Below are positions 53,001-64,000 of a stretch of 64,000 nucleotides of DNA, in pieces. The stretch comes from Udeniomyces pyricola (taxonomy: Eukaryota > Basidiomycota > Tremellomycetes > Cystofilobasidiales > Mrakiaceae). The position numbers and the translations under genes are program-made. The notes under the pieces were generated by a model. The model was given only the letters and a program-made list of their open reading frames with translations, ran no database searches and was not told where the DNA came from. Every line of letters starts with the position of its first letter. The stretch's first letter is position 1. The DNA is taken from positions 689,835-753,834 of the forward strand of contig BCIK01000007.1 in NCBI GenBank assembly GCA_039545295.1, read 5' to 3'.

Positions 53001-53128
53001 CGTTCCCCACTCAACATGACGTCCTATTGCCAGTACCGGCATCACCACCCTCTGCGCTTGAGGTTGCGCCGGCCGAAGCTGACGATCACAAGGCTGGCGA
53101 GGGTGGGGAGACGAACCCTTGGGCGTGA
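50022..53128 (+). CDS. SEC2: Rab guanine-nucleotide exchange factor Sec2-like
   Basis: Exchange factor expected to activate the exocytic Rab Sec4/Rab8 on secretory vesicles. Three exons: 50022-50594, one short exon near 51115-51185 and one from about 51414 to 53128. The N-terminus is Ser/Pro-rich with a helical stretch WKQVINALSLLVDQVDGLSN joined to LALVEANSEMMEEALRRGGE. The last exon opens SHALMAQTHRRSAPPP and runs through long Ser/Pro/Ala tracts to the diagnostic Sec2 coiled coil: LPPTLAELISLRQTLASERS, ALSSKLTSLTQAKADLENEI, ESLSQSLFEEANRMVAEERQ and VVEEDCKALRGIVEG. The rest is low-complexity Ser/Pro and ends GETNPWA. The coiled coil contains the Sec4-binding surface in yeast Sec2. It is unusual in having long disordered stretches before the coil. 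Confidence in the family is good. Confidence 0.85.
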
Positions 53129-53987
53129 GGTGGATAGGGTAAGGAAGGGAAGGGAGGAGGGGGGGGGGGGAGAGGAACTTGACTGTCGCACATTGTCGAT
53201 ATGATATGAATTCTTTTTTGTCTGGTTGCATAAACGACCCCCCCCCCTCCCCCCTCAGCGGTATGGGGACTGTGCATGAGGAAAGTGTGTGTGTGTGTGT
53301 GTGTGTGTAGAGTACGTCCGTCTTTGATCGATTCGTGGGATGGTAAGATTCTGGGCATCGATGGGGGGTTTTCGTTTCTTCATCGCGCAATCATCGTCAT
53401 CATCGTGACGAAACCGCATACATGTATGTATAAGACATACAAGTCTTATGTCCATACACACGTCAGTCAATACCAACCCCCGCCTGGTAAGTTGTCACTA
53501 CGAAAACAACGGCCTGTATTCTCTCTCTTCTTGTTTTTTTTTTTTTTCTTCTTTTTTTTTTTCTTTTCCTTTCTGTTACCTTTCTTCGCTTATCCATTCG
53601 TCCCTTCGTTCGCTCAAGAACGAAAGATGGACTCAACGCTTACGGAGGTGAGTTGCGTTTGATGAGAATGAAAGAAAGAAAGAAGAAAACAGCCTTACAA
53701 TCGGGGTTTTTAGAAAGAGATGTGAAATCAAGGAGGAAAAACTATCAGAAACAGAACGAGCGAGCGACATTGGGGAAGGGAAGGGAAAGGGGGAGGGGGG
53801 GATGAGAGCAGAACAAGAAAGATATAGAGAGAGAGACTCTAGACTCTAGATGGTGAGGCAAGGTTTTAAAGAGGGCAAGATCGAGAGAGAAAAAGAAAGA
53901 GAGAGAGAGCGAAAGAGCGGGGTAAAAGTTGTCCCTTCTTGAGAAAGGGGGGCCTGCCTCGTTTTCTTTAATTTTTTTTTCTTCTTT
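53129..53987. other. Intergenic region between convergent SEC2 and MET3
   Basis: It holds poly-G and poly-C runs near 53160 and 53240, a GT dinucleotide run (53285-53308), a T-rich stretch near 53540 and purine-rich sequence near 53680-53930. The 3' ends of both genes lie here. No gene seen. Confidence 0.55.
53285..53308. repeat. GT dinucleotide microsatellite
   Basis: Twelve GT units in the SEC2-MET3 spacer. Confidence 0.85.
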
Positions 53988-57578
<3,591 letters not shown>

Positions 57579-58388
57579 TGTAAGGAAAGGGAGCGAAAAG
57601 GAGTGTGGGTCTGTGTGTGGGGGGGAGGGGAGGGGGATGGGTGATGGAGAAGAAGCCATTCGAGAACGGAAAGAGAAGGAGAAAGAGTCGGCCAGAGACC
57701 GATGGCGAATCATTCCAGATGAACAGAAAACAAAAAAAAAACGATTATTCACACAATTATCCCCACAATTCCTGACTCATGCCTCAACATGCCTTGCACA
57801 AGATTGCATATAAATCATCTCGGTCAAGGGGCGACTTGATTGAGTTGAGCATTGATCCGCTTCACATGCAGTATACACGCATCAGGTGGAATCACCTTCA
57901 ATCCAGACCAACTTGACAAGAAGAATGGTGTGATTTGCCGATAAGCAGCCGCTGAAATGTCATATATAACCATTGTCGTTGCTGGTCGTTGGTGTAACAC
58001 GCGCGGAAAGTCGGCGCGAGCCCGTGCTTGCCTTTGTCCGCCACGCGAGCCTTCGATTTGAGGCCAAAATTCCAAACATATTCAATGTTATCGATCATTT
58101 AACTTACAGTATCAGCTAGAGGTCAGCTTACAAATGTCTGAGCAGCTCGTGTAGTCTGTTCCTCATCGTCGTCCATTTTCTTTCCCTCTGAAGAGGGTTT
58201 TGTCTATACATGTCACATAAGTGAGCTATATCTATGATCAGCCCCAACGAGAGGCACAAAGTGCAAAAATAAATACCAATCATAGCCAGAGAGAAGAGCA
58301 GAGAAAAACCATCAACGCATCATTGATCTGCCCCTTCCCCCCCACCCCGCCCCCTCGCCGTCGGTCGCCATACACGACGTCCTTCAAT
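57579..58388. other. Upstream region of MET3
   Basis: Between the MET3 start and the 3' end of the next minus-strand gene. The bases next to the start are pyrimidine-rich on the coding strand. I looked for a CACGTG Cbf1-type site and saw none. Open stretches at 57824-58098 show no domain and are not called as genes. Confidence 0.45.
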
Positions 58389-60022
58389 TCAGCCCCTAAG
58401 TCCCAGCGAGCGCTTCATCCGCGAGCTCATCGCCTCTTCCCACTCTCGTTTGACACCTTGGACCCGCTCCTCCTGACTTTCATTCAACGGTTCCTCGACC
58501 GTCTCCAACCCCATTTCCTCATAAATCCTAACCCTCTCCTTCTCAGCCTCAATCATCGGTCGAGATCGGACGGCCTCCTCCATCGTGGGCCTCGCTGCTC
58601 CACCCTCAACACCCAACAGAGCCTCAATCAACCTCTTCTGACGCGCCGTGAGGTCACTCTCGTTCGCCGCGGCCCAATCGTTCTTCCTCGATCCCTGACG
58701 GTGGGCTGGATCCCTCGTCGTAGGTCCAGACAAACCAGTCGACGGAGGCTCCGCAAACAAGTTTTCCTTGGCCTCATTGACTTCGAGGTGGTGCCTCAGC
58801 TTGACCGCCGTCGCGCCTCGGATACCCCCTTGCAACCTCGGGTCCATCTCCATCGCCCACTCCTCGGCCGATTCCAACGCTTTCTTGTTCTTGAGCACAA
58901 GCGACTGACCCGGCCTGGCGCCCTCGGTGTCCATCGGATGGAACACGTTGAACTGGTACGGATCCTCCCTCCCGTCAAAGGCAAGCTTCTTGTAAGTCCT
59001 CTCAAGGGAAATACGTTTCTCCGAGTGGTCGGCATCAGATCGTCGAGACCAAAGGCCGGGCGTGTTCATCTCGGTGTGAAGGTCGGCAAGAGAGGCCATG
59101 ACCGGTCGAGAGCGAGGCGTTGGGGGTGCGAATTCAGCATCCAGAATGGCATCGAGATTGTCGTAATCGACGTGGTTTTGCGTGTCGTGGTAGAGGTGGG
59201 TGAGTTGAGAGAGTTGTTCCTGGACAGGGAATAACGAGAACGAAAAGGAGTTCGATGTCCAACGAAAGAAAAACACAGAGGTGATACAAGTTGGGCAGTA
59301 AGTACGAGAGCTGACATGTGATGGATGGAAAAAGACTCGACGTGTTGTGGGGGGGCAAAGAGAAGCAAGGAGAACCAGCCGACGACAGAGCATCTAAGCT
59401 CCCGCCTGTCTCGTCCGACTCTTTGCTATTGGCTAGCTCGTGGTTCATCACGAAGAAACGGCCAAGCCCATAGAGCCAGACCGACGGTTGGGTAAAAGAG
59501 ACGCCTGAGGATTGAGGTATCTGGGCGAGACCAAAGGCACGTTGCGACCCATCGTGGATGGTCGATGGTTCGTCTTTGTCGTGGTCCTCTTTCGCTCTCA
59601 CCGACTAACTAGGTTGACCCTGTCGCTTCTGCTCTTGCGTCGGCTCTATATCAGAGCAACGTCTCCACCAGTACATACTCCGACCCAATGGGGTGCCTCA
59701 GATCAGGCCAGAGTAACCTCTCCCTTTTCCTCTTCTCGTTTGACCCAAAACTCACCGTGTTGAGCGTACCCCCTTCGAGCATGGGATTCTTGGACTTGTA
59801 GTCGATCGCAGGTTTCGCTACATGGCGCACACGGCTCCTAGTTGGACCATTTTTCTTGAAATCGAGGACGGTTTTGCGGGTGAAGCCGAGGATGGAGGCG
59901 CGGGAATGGGCGCGTCGGATGGAGGGAAGGACGACGGAAGAAGAGGAAGAAGACGAGCAGACGCAGGAGGCAGAGGAAGGCGGCGCGAGGGAGGCTCGTC
60001 GGAGGGGAGTGAGGAGAGACAT
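58389..60022 (-). CDS. Predicted mitochondrial protein, function unknown
   Basis: Two exons, 59756-60022 and 58389-59219, joined in phase over a long intron to 365 residues. The N-terminus MSLLTPLRRASLAPPSSASC is Arg/Ser-rich without acidic residues for about 40 residues, a typical mitochondrial presequence. Conserved-looking stretches are SILGFTRKTVLDFKKNGPTR, RVRHVAKPAIDYKSKNPMLE, EQLSQLTHLYHDTQNHVDYD, DREDPYQFN-like FDGREDPYQFNVFHPMDTEG and DLTARQKRLIEALLGVEGG. The C-terminal third is charged and helical. I do not recognise the family; a mitochondrial ribosome or translation role is only a guess. A possible extra exon (59380-59510, VSFTQPSVWLYGLGRFF) is open but does not join in phase. Divergent from ELP6. 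Confidence 0.7.
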
Positions 60023-60500
60023 GGCGGGAGGAAGTGTTGGGTGTTTTGGAACGTGTCAGGGTCGATGGGGGTTTAGGTCCGAGGGGGAAATGGGGGGAGC
60101 CTTGAAGGGCGATGAGGAAAGGCGACGACGAAGGCGACAGGATGACCGTGAGACTCATCAATTCCAGTAAGGATAGAGAGGGAGAGAGACGTTGCTTGTC
60201 TGATCGATGGCTGATATGTGTATATATATATATATATTGTTCATGCCATTATATATATGGTACGTACATATATATATATGCCTATGTCTGTCATTTCCTT
60301 GTTTTTTTTTTTAGTCTGGTTTTCATTAACTTTCTTGCTCGAGGAAAAAAAAAAACACACACACACACACACCCGTCACATATATGGCCCTTGACTTTTC
60401 CCGGTGACATGACCAGCATTCTTGTCATATTACATCGAATTCATCATGTTGACTTTCCGATTCATCATCCTAACCTTTCAACCGCCATCCTCAACCCATC
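60023..60500. promoter_or_regulatory. Shared divergent promoter region, mitochondrial protein / ELP6
   Basis: The start codons are 478 bases apart. The middle holds TA dinucleotide runs (near 60222-60237 and 60265-60280) and an AC run (near 60354-60372). No specific factor site claimed. Confidence 0.5.
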
Positions 60501-62022
60501 ATGACCTACCTTACCCCCCATCTTCACTTCCCCGCAACCATTTCCTCCCCGTCCGATGTCTCAGCCAAACCACCCCAACGGACTCCACTCCCCCCGCCCT
60601 CGACCAGCATCCTCGTGACCGACACCCTCGCTTCGCCCGGCGCGTTCCTTCTCCAACATTTCCTTACCGTCGCTCTCAAGGAAGGCGTCCATGTCGTCCT
60701 CGTTGGCGTCGCCGAAGCCCTCCAAGGTTATTGTGCACTCGGCAAGAAAACTGTAAGTTCATCACATTTAGTGTATGTTGTCTATCTCTCTACATGATCC
60801 AAATTGTTTTCTATCAGGTCCTTGAGGAGAGTGAGAGCGCTGGAAGAAGGACTTGATACCTTCGCACTACTTTCCTCCTCGTGTTCTTTCTTGTTCATAC
60901 GCGACCCTCACTAACCTCAGCTCACACCAAACACTGACGACTCGAAAAACAAAACGCCCTGTTTAATCCCGCTTTGACCTCGAAACCTTCAAGGGAACGC
61001 CTCTGGAACCTTACATCCAATCCTCCCAATTGACCTATCTCGACTGTCTCACCTACGCCTCTTCCTTCTCCTCGTCCTCTTCCTCTCCCCTACCACCCAA
61101 CACCGTCCCTCCTCTATTCAACAGTATCACCACCGACGACGACGATGACGATACCCGCCCGCCTCTTCGAGCACTCTACGACCTCATTCTCGTTGCGCTT
61201 AAAGGCAAAGGGAAATCCATTCCTTCCTCATTGCCAAACAACTCGTCGTCGACCGATGCAGGAAGCAGCCTTAGGAGTCTCATCATCGTCGACGACCTGA
61301 CAGCTCTCAGTTGGATGGGCATCGAAGACGAAGATATCAAGGCGTTTGTCAGGGCGCTCCAGGGGAAATGCCATCAGGTACGATCGGACGTCTTGCTTTT
61401 TCGTCCGGGTGATCCTCTTGTCTGAGTTGGAGGAGGAAGGGGGGGGGGGGGAGCGGCATTTTGGCCGCGGTGAAATCCCCAGTCGCGTTACGAAGATGGC
61501 GGTCTTCAACAGAGGGACACTCAGAGCAACAGGGAGGCATGTCCTCACATGTAGACCTAGAACATGTCGATGAAGAAGGACAACGAAGCTCTTCTCCACA
61601 TCCTCTTGATTTGTCTTCTTCTCTTGAGTCCCAGGGGATTATCTTGCAGTGTTCACAGGAATTTGTACACCAGTGTTGCTTGCTGTACTACCTGATTTTG
61701 AAAATTGACCTGCTGGAACTGTCATTTCCTTTTGGCTTTCCTCTCATTTGCCCATCTACCTTTCTCTCTCTCTTCATCCCACTCTCCCTTCCCCCACTTC
61801 AGTTCTCATCCTCCCTCATCACTCTCCTCCATTCCCCCACAACTCCCGCCTCATCAACCTCCACCGCCATCTCCTCCACCACCACCACCACCATTTCCCA
61901 AAGCTCGGGCCCCTCGTCAGCCCTGTTCGAGACCCTCCTGCCGACGGTCGAACTGTGGATCAAGATCCAAGGGCTGTCGTCCGGACGGTCCGGCGCAGTC
62001 TCGGGTGAAGTGAGTGCTCAAG

Positions 62023-62061
<39 letters not shown>

Positions 62062-62393
62062 AGAAGAAGAAGAAGAAATGGAAAGAAGGGGGGGGGGGGA
62101 GGTTGTTGAGGGGAAGGGTTTTAGGGGAAGACTATCGTGTGTTGGTATTGTATGTCTAGAATTAAAATTCTGATATTTCCCCTTTCTTCTTCGCTCTCCC
62201 CCCCCTCCCTTTCCAATACCTCATCTTTTCTTCCCTCATTTTCCAATCCAAGCTCTCTTTCCACCCTACGTCTCTCATGCCGTCAGATCCCAGATTCCCA
62301 TCGACGACCGGGGCCGGGCGGGAACTCCAGTACAAGTTGACCGAGACCAGCGTCCGGGTGTTCCCGAAAGGCACAGGCGAAGGGTTCCTATAA
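60501..62393 (+). CDS. ELP6: Elongator complex subunit Elp6
   Basis: RecA-like subunit of the Elp4-5-6 ring of Elongator, which modifies wobble uridines of tRNA in the cytosol. The start at 60501 gives MTYLTPHLHFPATISSPSDV, then STSILVTDTLASPGAFLLQH and FLTVALKEGVHVVLVGVAEA, the family's first strands without a Walker A motif. The next exon holds FDLETFKGTPLEPYIQSSQL and a Ser/Asp-rich insert, then SLRSLIIVDDLTALSWMGIE and DEDIKAFVRALQGKC. Another exon ends VELWIKIQGLSSGRSGAVS at 62004. A GTGAAG donor joins it to 62287-62393, giving ELQYKLTETSVRVFPKGTGE and stop. That joint puts the conserved QYKLT strand in frame. Several exons; the one before 61904 has a less certain left edge. Confidence 0.85.
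62026..62059. repeat. Poly-A tract (34 A) in the last ELP6 intron
   Basis: A run of A followed by GAA triplets, inside the intron 62005-62286. No effect on the protein. Confidence 0.85.
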
Positions 62394-62802
62394 CTCTCAT
62401 CTCATCATTTTGTATATATATATATTGCTTTTTTTTTTGGTTCTCACTATATAGGTGAATCGAATCTGAGACCCTCTTTACAGACTGAGCGCGTGAAAAA
62501 AGCATACCTTGATATGACCGTCGATCTCGATTCTTCTGGCCAGATTGACTCGATTTGAAATCTTCTTCAGAATGATGGACGTTTGTCCATCCACGATACG
62601 TTCGAGCTCGTAGATAAATCCACTCGGTCGATCTTAGTGATCACGACTCATGATCAGTCAGCAAGGGGAGTGGACATAGACATGAGAATAAAGCCAGGCT
62701 GTTGTGTCATAGGCCAATCTCCCTTCTCGCGCGTCCTCCTGTGCGCTTTCCTCACATAGACTTCACATACAACTATCCTTCCTCTCCAGAAAAAAATGGA
62801 CA
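62394..62802. other. Intergenic region between convergent ELP6 and SNF2-family genes
   Basis: The 3' ends of both genes; includes a short TA run near 62413. No gene recognised. Confidence 0.5.
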
Positions 62803-64000
62803 TCACCATCGTGTTCCAGAAGGTCCTGCGACCGGTTGGTCGTCATGGAGTAACCGTCCTTGCGACGTTGACCCCATCACTTCACTACCCGTGTCTTCCG
62901 CCTGATCCATCTCCGATAGACGTTCTCTTGCTGCCTGTGTCGTCTTCCAAGCCGCTCGCATCCTGTCATCCTCCTCCTCAATCTCAATCTCCAACATTCC
63001 GCTATACGTCTCCTGGTCACCCTCCGGTGGTTCCCATCCAGCCGCCGACCTTTCCGCCTCGGTATCCTCTTCTTCGCCTATCCATCTCAAGTGACTCTCC
63101 GGGAACAACAACGCGGCCAAGTCGGCCGAACGTTCCACAAAGTCCCGACCGACCGACTTGCGCTTTTTCGTCGACTTTGAGGGCCAGAGACTTTTAGATC
63201 GGACTTCGTTGACACCGCCGCCGTTGTTGTCTTCGGAAGGGCGTGTCGCATGGGTCGACAACAGACCGGGTGGGTCCGAGGCTCGATAGATCGAGAGCCC
63301 TTTAGAAACTGAAGAGTTATGAGTGCACCATGTTGACGCGAGGTGGAAGGTTCAAAGAAAGGAACGATGAAATAGGAAAGAATGTCAACATCGTGTCAGG
63401 ATATCTGTCGAGAGAAACCTTTCCTCTCGCGAGAACGTTTCAGGGAACCCATTTGAAACGGAAGATCGGGTCAAAGCTGCGACGTACGTTGAAGCCGGAC
63501 AATATTCTCGTCCATGGTATCGCTCGTTGAGAAGCAAAACACCGTGGTCGCTTGTTTCTGAGAGATTCGATCAACCCGCCCTATAGCCTGTCCGAACAGG
63601 TGCGTAAAACGAAGGGTGATGCGTTGATCAATTGACAAAAATAAAAACATATGGAGCTGGCGAGCAAAGGCGAACCAAGGAAGGATTGGCGCAAGAAGCA
63701 AAAAGCGACGTACTTGTAGCTCGAAAGACGGGGATACAGTAGGCTCACAAAGAAGGACGTATTTGGCGGCTAGACAGCAGAAAAATAGCAGATCGATGTA
63801 GTCCATGAAGAACCGCACGTAGAAGAAACACGGGATTGGATTGTTATTACTGAACGGCTCAATATCCGCCTTCAACCCATTCCGATACACCCCTGATAAA
63901 GCAGGCTTCCAGTTTAACGATACACTTATTTCCTTACCTGTCAAAGTCAATCCTGCCGCTTCCCTCTCAGCCTTGAGCAAGAAACATGCAATGTTGGGGT
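62803..64000 (-). CDS. SNF2-family ATPase / E3 ligase C-terminus, SHPRH/Irc20-like (5' end beyond window)
   Basis: Partial gene; the N-terminus lies past the window edge. Visible exons: from 63938 to the edge, 63714-63769, 63488-63587 and 62803-63299, all in phase. They give FLLKAEREAAGLTLTAAKYV, LLCEPTVSPSFELQAIGRVD and RISQKQATTVFCFSTSDTMD then ENIVRL: the end of helicase lobe 2 with motifs V and VI. This pattern (a Glu-Pro-x-x-x-x-x-x-E-L-Q-A-I-G-R) is that of SHPRH, Irc20 and Rad5-like ubiquitin-ligase translocases. Motif VI reads GRVDRISQ where most members have GR-x-x-RIGQ. The last exon is a hydrophilic tail of about 165 residues with a basic patch, SLWPSKSTKKRKSVG, and acidic stretches. 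Which member of the subfamily it is cannot be told from this end. Confidence 0.85.

Noticed and set aside
57579..57752. Longer N-terminus for MET3 from an upstream in-frame ATG
   Set aside because: MANAPHGGIL is the conserved family start; the extension is Ser/Pro/Phe-rich and sits in the expected 5' UTR.
58221..59234. 337-residue open frame on the + strand
   Set aside because: It lies antisense to the last exon of the mitochondrial protein and has an Arg/Leu-rich composition typical of a shadow frame.
59380..59601. Possible middle exon of the mitochondrial protein gene
   Set aside because: Its frame does not match either neighbour with usable donors, while the flanking exons join directly in phase.

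Overview
The window is nuclear DNA of a fungus, most likely a basidiomycetous yeast or yeast-like species. The evidence is a dense set of conserved eukaryotic genes on both strands, almost all cut by many short introns (about 50-200 nt, GT donors often of the form GTRCGT or GTGAGT, CAG/TAG acceptors), fungal-type proteins (ATP sulfurylase with a C-terminal APS-kinase-like domain, Coy1/CASP, Sec2, Rei1), and abundant homopolymer tracts in introns and spacers. I could not fix a genus. Exon joins were worked out by eye from splice signals, reading phase and family conservation; no alignment was run.

Layout, left to right: TM9SF/Emp70 membrane protein (+, 72-4066); GPATCH1-like splicing factor (-, 4539-8462); an unrecognised Ser/Pro-rich protein (-, ends 9032); a small putative mitochondrial protein (-, 11418-11982); PRP5/DDX46 RNA helicase (-, 12656-17099) divergent from TFB1, the TFIIH p62 subunit (+, 17482-21111); a small single-pass membrane protein (-, 21874-22206); ER cyclophilin B (-, 22248-23705) divergent from Coy1/CASP (+, 24036-28210); cytosolic isoleucyl-tRNA synthetase (+, 28870-34816); a secreted glycine-rich protein with an A-B-A-B repeat plan (-, 35554-36849); ferroportin (-, 37316-40310) divergent from a METTL26/DUF938 methyltransferase (+, 40693-42195); TUM1 sulfurtransferase (+, 42601-44050); RNase H2 subunit B (+, 44469-46329); REI1 (+, 46644-49160); SEC2 (+, 50022-53128); MET3 ATP sulfurylase (-, 53988-57578); a predicted mitochondrial protein (-, 58389-60022) divergent from ELP6 (+, 60501-62393); and the C-terminal end of an SNF2/SHPRH-Irc20-like protein (-, 62803 to the window edge).

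Most genes are housekeeping: membrane traffic (Emp70, Coy1, Sec2), splicing (GPATCH1, Prp5), transcription and repair (Tfb1, SNF2 protein), translation (IleRS, Rei1, Elp6), sulfur chemistry (Met3, Tum1), genome maintenance (RNase H2B) and iron transport (ferroportin). They form no single pathway, and I see no mobile element, CRISPR array, rRNA, tRNA or secondary-metabolite cluster. The points most worth a second look are the cysteine-free secreted repeat protein at 35554-36849, the unrecognised protein at 9032, the cluster of ACGCG motifs ahead of the RNase H2B gene, the unusual +4C donor sites, and a GC-AG intron in the cyclophilin gene. Runs of N fall inside poly-C/poly-G tracts in two introns and look like assembly trouble at homopolymers.
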